From contig CM069607.1 of NCBI GenBank assembly GCA_035771175.1, positions 7,800,501-7,864,500 on the forward strand: a DNA stretch of 64,000 nucleotides, given 5' to 3'. The notes beneath the pieces were generated by a model, which was not told where the DNA came from, made no database searches, and was given only the letters and a program-made list of their open reading frames with translations. The DNA is from Paratinospora sagittata (taxonomy: Eukaryota; Streptophyta; Magnoliopsida; Ranunculales; Menispermaceae). The translations under genes and the position numbers were made by a program. Positions 1 through 11,219 of this stretch are shown here, one piece after another; positions within the stretch are counted from its first letter, which is position 1; each line of letters starts with the position of its first letter.

Positions 1-804
1 TGGCACAAGTGGAGGGGTAACTGACGAGAGGTATTCGGCACGCCATTAATAACTGCCGAAAGAATGAGAGACAAGCACGGGCGTTGCCTTCGCAAATGTC
101 GACGCAAAATGCCTGTCAGAGAAGGCCCAAATAATGATTCAAATCCACATCCTACATCAGACCCAGCCGGTGATCCAACCGATCAACCATTTACTGCCGA
201 AGAATTATATGCCACACTAAATCAACCTACACAATGTCATGATAGACAAACTATACAAGCAAATCCACCAACTTGGCACGTGCCAACTCAAGGCAACACT
301 TCGTACCAAAGATTTCCAACTTCTGCGGTACAGTATCAGCCAGTTCCACAAGTTGCTGTAAACCAACAACAACAGTAATGGGCATCACCAAATCTTGGAG
401 GGCCAAACATTCCAATGAGCCCATTGTTTCCAACTTTTTCATCTCAAACAAATCAAATTATCCAAGGGGTTCCGGTTAGGGGATCCCCGCACAATCAATA
501 CAACTACATTCCACCTATGAATCACCCATACAACCAATACTTTCCTCCAATGCCTATGGCCTACCCTTCACCTACGAGACAACCAACCCATCAACCACCA
601 ATGGGACAACCGACTAACCTACTTGAACGGTTAGATGAAATGGCATCGAATATTGCTGCACTGAAAGAGAGCCACAATCTTGTATTAACTCGTTTGCAAA
701 ACTCCAATGCAGAGCGCGCACACTCTCAACCTTCTGTTAGTGGTCATTCTGTACATCACAGTAGATCTCGAAGAAATGGTAGTAGGCAAGAAGGTCAAAA
801 TTAA
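1..804 (+). pseudogene. Decayed coding remnant of a Pro/Gln-rich protein with a C-terminal helix
   Basis: From about 64 to 804 one reading frame encodes a Pro/Gln/Asn-rich stretch, interrupted by a single TAA at 376-378. It ends with a short amphipathic segment (LLERLDEMASNIAALKESHN) and a basic Ser/Arg tail before a TAA near 802. Upstream of about 120 a different frame reads NCRKNERQARALPSQ, so one frameshift is also likely. The composition resembles the tail of a retroelement gag or of a plant transposase-like protein, but no diagnostic motif (zinc knuckle, protease, DDE) is present. The remnant runs off the left edge of the window. The family is not recognised; a mobile-element origin is inferred from the surroundings. 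Confidence 0.4.
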
Positions 805-1589
805 TTTCTGGCATTGTACAAATTTTCTTTGACATAAATGAATAAAATTGTTTTGTTTAAAGACTATCTTTGGTGGGCTGACTTACAACCATTCTTTCTT
901 TTGTATCACTAACTTTGGAGTGGTATGGGACACACAAAATTGGAGGATACTAAATAAAATGTGGAAGTAAGAAAACCCATGACCTTGTGTGAAAAGAAAC
1001 ATTTGGCGAAAGTTGCATTACTAATATTATCACTAAGTTTACACGGTATGGGACGAGTAAATTTGGACGATACTATTAGTGAACTTCTATTCAACCAATG
1101 TTTTCAGAGACCGTGTTCATACAACTTAACTTGGTTGACACCCTTATTACTAAATTCATGTGGTATGGGACATATGAACTTGGATAATAATCGAACAGAC
1201 CAAGAGTAAGCATATGAATGCATAAGATTGCGATAGAACGTTAGATCAGGATATTTACCGAGGTAAATCATAGATTTTTTATGACTCGTATGACTTTTCA
1301 ATAAAACATATATGTATGTTCACAACGACCACAACAAAATCATTTTAAATACTTGCAAAGGTTTGTACTTATTATATAAACATTCTAACCTTGTTTTTTT
1401 TACACCATGGCCGAACATACGAGTTATATAAGATTCTTTGATTCCTCCACAAAAATCTTACACTATACTTAGAAAAATAGGTGATTTCAATATTGCAGTA
1501 CTCTCGCAATTGTTGCTGAGCATATTCTAACATTATACTTGGCTACAGTTCCTAAATCTTGGTTTTCCTTTCTCTTTGCCAGTGAGAAA
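805..1589 (+). repeat. Gypsy leader region with three periodic GGTATGGGAC motifs
   Basis: This non-coding stretch precedes the + strand gag. It holds GGTATGGGAC at 922-931, 1045-1054 and 1162-1171, spaced 123 and 117 bp. Each copy is preceded by a related TTRTATCAC-type stretch or a degenerate form of it. The same motif with the same spacing precedes gag of the minus-strand gypsy at 52287-52530. No LTR end or primer binding site could be recognised here, so the 5' boundary of the element is unknown. Confidence 0.5.
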
Positions 1590-4500
1590 ATGCAAACAAG
1601 GAAGAGAGGAAGGCCACGTACTGTTCGTCCCACAGTAGAGGCACCTCCTGAGATTCAGGAACCGACGCCTCCGACAACAGCACAGGCCACACCTAACACT
1701 GCCACTACATCTGGGCAGGCAATACCACCCCCACCCGCACCCTTTGCCATGCCTTCAAGCATTGAAACCTTTTTCGCTGGATTTATTGAGGCGATGAAGG
1801 TTACTGTTCAAACTGCCGTTCGTGAGACCGCTGCCAGTCAAGTTGCCACAGTTCAACCATCTATAAAATTTGGCTCAGAAGCTCAAACCGATCAGATTAC
1901 TAAATACAAGCGGCTACAACCTCTTACTTTCGATGGCACCATTGATCCTGATGAGGTGCAAAAGTGGTTGGATGAGTCCAAGAAGGCTCTTGATGCAATG
2001 GGAGTCGATGAGACTCGTAAAATTTCACTAGCAACCTACCAACTTGTTGGTGCAGCAAACACATGGTGGATCACAGTGAAAGAAGACCCAAGGGTCAATA
2101 TAGCCGATATGACTTGGCAACAGTTTGAATCAATGTTTATTGATGAGTATTTTCCCAGCGCAGTGACAAAGTAGAAGCGCCAGGAATTTGCTAAGTTATA
2201 TCAGGGCACCATGACCGTCAGAGAATATGCTGGAAAATTTAAAGAATTATCAGTTTACTCCCTCTCCACAATCTCAACGGAGCGAGATAAGGCTGAGAAA
2301 TTTTATAATGGTCTTCGCCATGACATTCGACAAGCCTTATCGATCTTGGATCTGCAGATTTACAAGGAGGTTGTTGACAAGGCCATGAGCTTTGAACAAG
2401 AGAAGCTCTTACAGGAACAGAGAATGAATAAGGGCAAACGACCTGTAACGTTTTCCCAACAAGGCTCGCAACAGGGCAACCAGAAGAAGCCCTACTATAA
2501 TCAAAACCAAGCCCTCCCAGCCCCAGTTTCAAAGAATGTGGCCACAACACCTACGGCTGAACCTTTTAACCCTAACCATCAGGGTTTCCGAAATCATGGC
2601 CGTGGCGGTCGTTATGGACGAGGTGGTCGTAGTAACGGCAATGGCAGAGGTGGTGGTCGACACCACAATCAGCAAGCCCAGCAGCATAATCAGAATGGCC
2701 AGCAAAACAATCAGTAGTACAGGCCGACTTGTTTCAACTGCGGCCAGAAGGGCCATGTCAAACATCTTTGTCCGCACCTTCAGCAACCTATTCCGGCTAT
2801 TCCAGTCCAACAAGCACCACCTGCTGCTAATGCCCAACCTAGGCAGACCCAACAGAACCAGGGTCAACGGAATCAGGGCAGAGCATATGCCATCGTTCAC
2901 CAACCCCTCCCAGACAATAATGTCGTCGAAGGTACCTTTCCTTTGTTCAATACATTGGTACGTGTTTTGTTTGATTCAGGTGCTACGCATTCTTTTATAT
3001 CATCAACATTGGTAAGACATTTAGGCCTGCATCCTGAACCCACAAACATCCCACTCCATGTCACATCACCGTTCGGATCGGGTACTGACGTGAATTTGCA
3101 GTGTTCTCGATGTGAGCTTCAAATGTCCGAACAGATAAGATATGCCGATCTTTTTGTAATGGATTTTGATGACTTCGACATCATCCTCGGCATGGACTGG
3201 CTCGCACCACTGAATGCAACGATCGACTGTTTGAACAAGAACGTTCAGTTAACTTTGCCTACAGGAGAGTTTGTCAAGATTCAGGGAACAAGGCAATGGA
3301 TACACAAATCAACAGTTGCACTTCTCAAGTCACAACTTCGAGCGTTGTCACTTGGTGACGGCAATGAATCACCAGCTCTGTACCCTCCCGAAGTACGCAA
3401 TGTTCCAGTCGTATCTGAATTCCCAACAGTTTTTCTTAATGACCTTCCTGGTCTACCTCCAGTTCGGGAATTCGATTTTGAGATCAACCTCATACCTGGG
3501 ACAGGGCCTATCTCAATTTCACCATACAGAATGTCAAATATTGAACTGGTTGAATTAGACAAAGAACTTAAAGAATTAGAGAGTAATGGCTTCATCCGAA
3601 AGAGTTCATCACCCTGGGGCGCTCCAGTTCTGTTTGTTCGCAAAAAGGATGGTTCGTTACGACTTTGCATCGATTATCGCAAGTTGAATAACGTCACCAT
3701 CAAGAACAGATATCCGTTGCCCAGGATCGATGACTTATTCGACCAACTTCGCGAAGCCAAATACTTCTCTAAGATTGATTTACGGTCTGGTTATCACCAA
3801 CTCCGAATCCGAGAGTCCGACATTCCCAAGACGGCGTTCAGAACTCGGTACGGTCATTACGAATTCTTAGTTATGCCGTTCGGTCTTACAAATGCCCCTG
3901 CTGCATTCATGGATTTGATGAATCGCATATTCAGGTTATACTTAGACCGATTTGTGGTGGTTTTTGTTGACGACATCTTGATATATTCCTTAACCGAGGA
4001 AGACCATAAAATACATTTGAAGATCGTCCTCCAGACCTTACAAAAACACCAACTGTATGCAAAGTTGAGTAAGTGCGAATTTTGGGCGCAGAGAGTTCAA
4101 TTCCTAGGCCATGTGGTTTCAGGCAATGGCATTGAGGTCGATCCTTCTAAAGTTAAAGCAGTTTTAAACTGGAAGCAGCCTACCACTGTTCCTCAGATTA
4201 GGAGTTTTCTTGGTTTGGCTGGCTATTACAGACGCTTCATCAAGGACTTTTCAAAGATTGCTGAACCTATGACCAAGCTCACTCGAAAAGACGTGCGCTT
4301 CATCTGGACTCCCTCCTGTGAAGCATCATTCCAGGAATTGAAGAAACGCCTCACGACAGCACCTGTACTTATTACTCCAAGAAATGGAATTGGTTTTTCA
4401 TTATACACCGATGCCTCTCTCCAAGGCTTAGGTGTCGTACTAATGCAAGAAGGCCAAGTTGTTGCATATGCCTCCAGGCAACTGAAGATTCATGAGGGTA

Positions 4501-5102
4501 ATTACCCAACCCATGACTTGGAACTTGCAGCTGTTGTGTTTGCACTTAAACTATGGCGTCATTACCTATACCGTGAACGGTTCGAGGTCTTCTCAGATCA
4601 CAAGAGTCTTAAGTACATATACACTCAGAGAGACCTAAACCTCCGCCAAAGAAGATGGTTGGAATTCTTGAAAGACTATGACTTCCAACTCCAGTACCAT
4701 CCCGGAAAGGCCAATGTTGTGGCCGATGCTTTGAGTAGAAAATCTTATGTTGTTTGCACTCTTAACTATGAAATGGGGAAGTTGGCTACAGAGATGGACA
4801 ACTTTAACCTCCAGCTGAACGAAGAGGGACCACGCCCACGACTCTCTCAATTTTCCGCTACCTCTGACCTCGTTCGCAAGATTTCAGCTACTCAAGCCAA
4901 TGACCCTATGTTAATGGAGAAACGAGAACTTCTACTCAGCGGGCAAGACTTTCCTCATTGGTCAGTCTCTGACGACGGAGCCGTTTTCTATAAAAAACGT
5001 CTTTGTCTTCCGAACGATCCCGAGGTTCGGAAAGACGTGCTTACTGAGATGCACTGTTCGAGATACGCTATGCATCCTGAACGTTCGGGCGTTGCCCAAT
5101 AG
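1590..5102 (+). pseudogene. Ty3/gypsy gag-pol polyprotein, truncated in integrase
   Basis: A single frame encodes gag, protease, reverse transcriptase, RNase H and the beginning of integrase. The start at 1590 gives a basic N-terminus (MQTRKRGRPR). The retrotransposon gag domain covers roughly 1910-2410. A CCHC zinc knuckle ([14 protein letters not shown]) lies at 2730-2771. The protease motif DSGATHS is near 2973, and RT carries FVDD at about 3963-3974. RNase H begins with YTDAS near 4405. Two in-frame TAG codons (2172-2174 and 2715-2717) interrupt gag; both fit CAG-to-TAG decay, although read-through cannot be excluded. Integrase stops inside its zinc-binding N-terminus (HCSRYAMHP) and joins unrelated sequence at about 5076. 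The catalytic core, any chromodomain and the 3' LTR are missing, so the copy is non-autonomous. Confidence 0.9.
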
Positions 5103-5156
5103 TAAAAATTTCAAATAGTTAATTTTTTTTTTTTTTGTGAAATACAGGGTATTACA
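5076..5156 (+). mobile_element. Right half of the palindromic GAACGTTC element fused to gypsy integrase
   Basis: From CCTGAACGTTCGGGCGTTGC through an oligo-T tract to GGGTATTACA, this segment is nearly identical to the right end (about 52943-53027) of the 378 bp palindromic element. The junction with the integrase reading frame falls at CCTG, which fits both the expected integrase codons (His-Pro-Gly) and the palindromic element, so a microhomology-mediated join is likely. The frame ends at the TAG at 5100-5102. Confidence 0.75.
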
Positions 5157-5161
5157 CGTTC

Positions 5162-5228
5162 CTTATAAGAGGAGCGCGCTCCTTCATATGTCCGTCGGAC
5201 ATATGAACGAGGTTCTTCATCAAGAACC
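5162..5228. repeat. Cluster of four adjacent palindromes
   Basis: Four inverted repeats lie almost end to end: CTTATAAG (5162-5169), GGAGCGCGCTCC (5171-5182), a 25 bp palindrome with a single central base (5183-5207, arms TTCATATGTCCG), and an 18 bp one (5211-5228, arms GGTTCTT with a CATC loop). They start 6 bp after the end of the palindromic-element remnant. The function is unknown; the sequence could form cruciforms. Confidence 0.8.
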
Positions 5229-5264
5229 ACTAACTCTATAAACATTCCTATTTCTCCCTTTTCT

Positions 5265-5400
5265 ACAGGAGCGCGTTCCTTAATCCCTGATCAGAAAAGT
5301 CTGAGTCTTGGAAAAAACCACAGGAGCGCGTTCCTTAAACTCTGACCAGGAAAATCTGAATCTTTAAAAAAAACTCAGCACGTTTTTTGAATGAGCGTGT
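5265..5400 (+). repeat. Short direct repeats with core GGAGCGCGTTCCTTAA
   Basis: Two units of about 55 bp begin with AGGAGCGCGTTCCTTAA at about 5268 and 5323. Each continues with a related CTGAYCAGRAAARTCTGARTCTT stretch, and a diverged core (GAGCGTGTTCTTTC) follows at about 5392. The core repeats the GAGCGCG theme of the palindrome at 5171-5182. Confidence 0.6.
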
Positions 5401-6190
5401 TCTTTCACATTGAAGTGATAAAAAACTATATTTTTTTTATCAAAATGAGTTTAAGACATTTTCAAACATATAAACCAACTTTGAAAACATTTTTGACAAG
5501 ATTGAAACACAATTTGCGAAGATAAGTACGTGTACAATAATCGATTAGATCAAGACGTTCGACATGATACACATAAAATGATAAAAACCATACCGAGTTG
5601 GTAATATGAGTGCATGATAAACGATGATATAGATATGCATGATAAATAACCTTAACTGTAAGATTACATGATAATCATGAGAACGTGTGTACATGCATGC
5701 TCAATATGATAATAGTGTATGTGCATGGATATGATAACCTATATGCATGATTTTCAAAAGATGTAAATCATGTTGTGGTTGAAACGTGTAAGGATTACTC
5801 TACAACACTAAGATTCTAGACAAAAGATTACAGATATGAAGCTCTTGAATCTTCGTGCATTACTGTTCCATCCACACGCTTTGATGATATAGTTGAATCC
5901 ATTTGATATAGCTAGTTAACACTAAAACAACTAAGTCAAAGAGATTAATGATCACAAGGAATGTTGTTTGTAATCATCAAAACAAAACCGAGTGAGAGTC
6001 GTTACATCAACACTTAGGTCAAAAGTATATGAGCTTGAGCTTGAGAAACTTGATGGTAGAAGGGTCCCTAAGCCATGAACTACAAAACATTTTAAGTTGT
6101 ACTACTAGTACCTCTACTTTCGCTAATGTTATTACCAATGATTTTATCAATAAAGTAGCTCTTCCCGATTATGTTATTCATGACCCAAAA
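5401..6190. other. AT-rich non-coding stretch, nothing recognised
   Basis: This stretch is AT-rich with scattered ATGATA and GCATG words. I see no coding potential, element ends or RNA genes. The open frame at 6029-6253 has no recognisable domain and overlaps the beginning of the dispersed repeat that follows. Confidence 0.5.
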
Positions 6191-6330
6191 ATGTCCAAGC
6201 GAGGGGTGAATTGGACTATGGTGCAAGTTTTAAAACTTAACAAAATAGATTGACAGTTGAAACAAGACAGCAACAGTCAATAAATATAAATGATAAAGAA
6301 CAGTTAAATGAACAATCAATCAGTAAGTAT

Positions 6331-7631
6331 TGTGACGCCCTAAAAATTATTTCATCTAGCCCATAACCCAATTGCATTTTGCCCAAACTCTATGTGTTGC
6401 CTTGATATGTTTGGTGTTTGTTTGATGATTGTTTAATGTTTGTATAGTTGATACTTGATAATGTATATAAATATGTGTATCATAAATTGTATATGGGTCA
6501 TGTTAAATTAAAGTATAATGCATATGTTATTATTTATGCATGGGTTCATTAAACCATGAATTGATATGGGTTAGGATTGATTAAATAAAAGGATAAATGC
6601 GAGAGGCTTGGTTGTGAGTAGACTTCATTTATGATTATATCTTTTATGTCATCATATCACTTATATATATTGTATCTTGAAAGCATGAATGTGTTCTAAT
6701 GTTTTGAATGATGCATTGATTTGAGAAAACCTTATGACTTAGGTTGGACCCATCTATCTGGCTAATAGGGGGACTTAACCTTGTCATAGGAAGGTTTTAA
6801 AAAAGGAAATGATTGGGGTCAACGGTACGGTGAAATAGACGTGCACTAGTAACCCAAATAAACATGATTGGGATCAACGGTACGGTGAAATAGACGTGCA
6901 CTAGTAACCCAAGGCATGTAGAATGTGGATCCAAATTGATAAGCTTTTACTTGCATCGAACTTATTATAAATGCTTGATATCTATATGTTATGAGCTTTT
7001 AATCATGCTACACATTGACATGCATACATGATATTTATTGATGAGTATTGATAGCATATGTGAATTCTATTCACTGGGCATCGTTGGCTCACCCTCATTT
7101 TCCTCTTTCAGGTCCTTCTGTCCCGAATAAGAGCAAAGGAGTAGTCATATCTTGAGGGCCTTGCCTACGAGAGAATCCAAGGCCTCGATGTGAGTTGAGA
7201 GGCATTTTGATTGAACTGTGTTTTAAATTATGAAGTATTATATTTTGGATTATGTAATTATAACACTTACCACATTGTAGTATGGGTGAGTTGAGACTTG
7301 TTAGATAGACCATGTGGGCATATGACGGTTTTTATTTGTACCCACAATTTTTGACTTTATGTGTATGTCAATTTTAATGGACTGTAGGGATTATGATTTT
7401 ATTTATGGTTCATTTTTATGGATTATCTCTTGTCTTGGATGATTAATACGGTGGGTAGTTTTGTTTAGTACCTTTTGATACCATGTCGTTGTTTGAGATA
7501 AGGCTCGTAGGGTCTCAACCACCTCACGGGAGTTGAGGAGTGGTCGGAGATGCCTACGCTGGGCGTCCCGCCCTGGCATTCTGCATGCCATTCCCTGCAG
7601 GTTTGGTGGTCCGGGGCTCGGGGTCGTCACA
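6331..7631 (+). mobile_element. Solo LTR of a Ty3/gypsy element
   Basis: The segment starts TGTGACGCCC and ends GGGTCGTCACA, the TG...CA termini of plant gypsy LTRs. It is flanked by AGTAT (6326-6330) and AGTAC (7632-7636), a 5 bp duplication with one mismatch. It lies inside repeat X, whose two halves rejoin across it when compared with the copy at 22745. A block of about 60 bp (GTACGGTGAAATAGACGTGC) is tandemly duplicated at about 6810-6912. No internal region is present, so it is a solo LTR left by LTR-LTR recombination. Confidence 0.8.
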
Positions 7632-8968
7632 AGTACGCACAGATTTAAAGTGGCTCGGCTCCTGCCTACCTCCACTACCTAATCTCCCTGATTAGGATTT
7701 TGTCCAAACTCTACTATTGAATCCTCTTACGGGTGAGGATCAAACCGTTACAACCTTTCTCAACTTCACGAGTGTGAGAAAAACTGTTGACCACTTGACC
7801 AACACTTACTCAACCTTAGTGGCATACACCGTCACCAAAGTAAATCAAATACAAGTTTGAGAGTTTGATTCTTTTGTCAAGAATCAAAAAAATACTTACA
7901 AAGCAAATAATGAACCTTAGACCAACACTGATTAAGCTATGAATGTATGATTATGTTCGGCTGAAAAGTGAGAGGTTATTGTTTCTTCTTCTTCCAATGG
8001 ATTTTGAAAGATATGATAGTAAAGAATAACTAATCACTATTTTTCGCAAAAATATCATACTAACTTTCAAAGAGTTTTTGTGAAAATCTTGTTTCTTTTC
8101 TTGTTGTTTGTTTAACGACTCAAAGATATAAACTTATATAGAGAGCGTTTGCAATTCAGACTTTTAAAAAGTTTTGGTGCTCGATTTGAATTTCGAATCA
8201 AACAATCAAGTTGTTTCATCAAAATGTATATGTTCAGACTGTTCGAGAAAACCTGAAGCATTTGTGCAATCACAACAATAGAAGATTTTAGAAACAACAC
8301 AGGTTGATAGTCTTTTCAGAACTTTTGATAGTGTCACATTAACGTCCTGAAGGAGCGTCAACGTCTTGAATTACACTGTTTTGAAAAATAAACTTTTTGC
8401 CAACTTCTTTTGGGAGGGCACTAATGCTACATTAGCGTCCTAATGGATTTATATTTCAAAAACCTAGAAGTTCACGGAGGGCGTTAATACTCGATCAGCG
8501 TCCTAATGGCAACTACTAGTTTTTTCAGGTTGGTTCGATGAGGGCACTAATACTTGATCAACATCCTGATTTGAATGATGAATACTCAAACCCAAAAACC
8601 ATCAGCGTCGTGCAGTATTGGCTTGATATTAAGTGACTAGTCATTGCATTAGCGTCCTGATATCCCATTAGCAACCTGAAAGACACTGAAAAACAATTTT
8701 CTTAAAAACTAATTTTTTCAAAACTTGATCAAATGAAATTAACACTTAAGTTTTTTGGATCAAACCAAACATTTGGAAATTATGCAATTGGCCCAAAGAT
8801 GAGTCAAAAAATCTTCGAATTGAATCGATTAAATTCATTTTCTATGAGATAGAAAATCTTTTGAAAACTTATGATAAATCATGAAAAATTCATGAAGTGA
8901 ATGATTTGCTAAATCAAATAATGGCTGACATTCTATAGTCCTAAATCATTCTAATAATATAACATTTA

Positions 8969-8969
<1 letters not shown>

Positions 8970-9004
<35 letters not shown>
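8970..9004. repeat. (TA)n microsatellite
   Basis: This is an uninterrupted TA dinucleotide run inside repeat X. Confidence 0.9.
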
Positions 9005-9008
<4 letters not shown>

Positions 9009-9179
9009 TCATCTTGATCACGAGCTTGACTTCCTTTCCACCATGCTTTGAGTAAAGTATCTATGCATCATCATGTATTCAATATAATTAGGAATGTGGT
9101 TTATTAATCATCAAAATATCTTTAATATACGAGACATGAGGGTTATTGGAATAACAGTTGTACATACGACTTCGACTCC

Positions 9180-9480
9180 AATAATGTACCAACCTTGGGT
9201 CTCAAGCCCTGAGCTTAGCTTAAAAGGTCACCGAAAAGGAGGCTTAGGCCCGAAAGTGCCTTGGGACACTAGGCTTAGCATGGAAAGTCATTGAAAAGGG
9301 GGCTTAATCCTTAAATGTCTTGCAGACACCAAGCTTAGCTTGGAATGTTACTAAGAAGAAGGCCCAAGCCTTATAGTACTTCGAAACCTCAAGTTCAGCT
9401 CGGAAGGTCACTGAGAAAGGGACTCACATCTCACAGTGCCTTGGGAAGTTGAGCAAGTTTGAAATCTACCGAGAAAGAGG
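9180..9480. repeat. Degenerate tandem repeat of about 75 bp
   Basis: Four or so units share AAGCTTAGCTTGGAA, GGTCACTGAGAAAG and GCCTTGGGACAC. They belong to the minisatellite-rich repeat that the CACTA element later split. Confidence 0.65.
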
Positions 9481-9689
9481 TGCACAACATTAAGCTCAAA
9501 ATGGAATTTGTAACAAGTCTAACAAATAAGGTCAGCTTGAAAAGCTCGAATTACCAAGGTCATTGGGCCAATACTTCAATGCAACTAACTGAGCTTGTCT
9601 TATTTCAAAAAAATCACTAAGTTCTAGAGCTCACCTCGATACTTAACTAAAGGAAGAATGGATTCCTAAAAAATAAAAATAAGGTGCCA

Positions 9690-10130
9690 AAATGAAGAGC
9701 AATAAAAAAAGTTGAGCAGAAGAACTCAAAAAGAAGAGTTAAGCGGAGGAGCTATTCAAGGAAAGCTAAGTGAAAGAACTTACTAGGACTAGCTGAGCAA
9801 ATGAGCTCATCAGGAAGAGTTGAGCATATGATCTTATCAAGAAAGAGCTAAGTAGAAAAAATTGAGCAAAGGAGCTCATCTAGAAGAATTGAGTCGTGGA
9901 GATAAACAAAAGAGTTCAGTAGAAGAGCTCATCTGGATGAACTGAGCGAATGAGCTCATCATGAAAAGCTAAGCAAAAAAGCTCAGCAAAAAAAACTAAG
10001 TGAAGTAGTTCATCCGGAATAGTTGAGCGGAGAAGCTCATCTGAAAAAGCTAGGAGGGGGGCTCATCAAGAAGAGTTAAGTAAAAGAGCTTAGCCTGATG
10101 CGTTGATATAGTCAAGAAGTGATGAGAACC
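9690..10130. repeat. Minisatellite of about 30 bp units with GAGCTCATC core
   Basis: The motif AGCTGAGCnnnnGAGCTCATCnnGAAGAG is repeated more than ten times with heavy divergence. Related GAGCTC/ATGAGCT arrays resume beyond the CACTA element at 20899-21660, so both belong to one pre-existing repeat. Confidence 0.65.
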
Positions 10131-10732
10131 ACTTGTGAAATTATTCGCTCAGTACAACCTAGTTGCCCAAACATTGACAAAGATACGGTAGGAGTTAAAA
10201 AATACTATTAACTTACACTACAAGAAAATGATGATATTACAACATCAGTGCAAGGGTCGTTTGCTAAAAAACGTCCTAAAAATAGGTTTTGCATGACTTT
10301 TTTTAAATAAATGTCCTTATAAATACGATCTAAAGTTTAACACGACATTTATTTCAAAAGCTTCCTAATTAATATGTACTAAGACGTTTCTTAAACGTCC
10401 TGCCATATCTAAATTCCTTGACATTTCAAAAAGTCAAGGTAGAGAGTTTTTGGGACGTTTTTGAAGTTTTTCAAAAACGTCCTCAAAAACTTCAGATCTA
10501 TAATATATACTTAATAACTCACTCCAAAGGAGACTCCTCAGCGCTCCACCTCAGCATTCTTAGAAGATATTTATAGAGCGTATAAATTTTCTGTCCATGC
10601 AATCCAGTTTCTAGGCAACACAAAGGTCAATGCTTCTACAGCATCTCATGCCTAATAATGCTAAGATGTGAATTGCATAAGATATTGATATGTGAAAATT
10701 CAACAGATAAGTTCAAGAACAAGATAACCAAC

Positions 10733-11059
10733 CTGACTTCCTTTAGCTCCACTTGCAGTCATTAGAAAAAAACAGTTGCTTTGAAAAGGCTTTAATAATC
10801 CTACAGGGGAAGAATTTGATGGGAATAGCTTATCATTAACTTCATTGGTTAATTTAGCATTTCTACTTGACATTATTTTGTCCAAACGTGTTGTTGCCCA
10901 TGTGATCTTGCAGCCTTTCTTGACTATTTCCCATGAAGTACTGTTACATGTGTTATCCTTTTCTTGAAACTCACTATAAATTTTAGGATGTTCTTCCCAT
11001 TTGTATGCCGTAAGTTTTTTAACAAATAAAGTCGCTACACAATTACTGTACAATGACAA
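10733..11059 (-). pseudogene. Captured exon similar to the RNA polymerase I largest subunit
   Basis: On the minus strand the frame contains KLTNEVNDKLFP, GLLKPF, NCFFLMTASGAKGSQ. This resembles the conserved segment of DNA-directed RNA polymerase largest subunits around the SGAKGS motif; the GLL-KPF-NC-LMT-SGAKGS order fits Pol I (NRPA1). The match ends at a GT donor immediately after GGAAGTCAG (10733), so intron sequence came along and capture was from genomic DNA. The N-terminal part (above about 10960) is not recognised. It lies inside the CACTA element and has no start or full domain, so it cannot make a polymerase subunit. Confidence 0.55.
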
Positions 11060-11219
11060 AATTTATCAGCACATATTACCCACGAAACTACTAAGGTATC
11101 ATCCTGTCAGCATAATAAATTTTCTGTTTTCATTCATAGCTAACCTTTATGGATTGTTTTTTTTCTAACTCTTCTTGCCAAGCATACGAAGGATAAGATT
11201 TATTGTTTATAAAGAGTAA

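Larger units (their letters stand above)
6190..9060. repeat. Dispersed repeat X, copy A (split by a solo LTR)
   Basis: The parts 6190-6330 and 7632 to about 9060 match, in the same order, 22745-24420. Both begin with GTCCAAG...GGTGAATTGG or a variant. Both then carry a conserved block (CCACTACCTAA...CTCTTACGGGTGAG), and both end with a run of AGCGTCCTGATG-like motifs at 8340-8690 and 23810-24065. No coding domain is visible. It is probably an LTR or non-autonomous retroelement, but the exact ends were not resolved. Confidence 0.6.

Noticed and set aside
1..804. Assigning the left-edge frame to a specific transposase or gag family
   Set aside because: Only low-complexity Pro/Gln-rich sequence and a short helix remain; no diagnostic motif.
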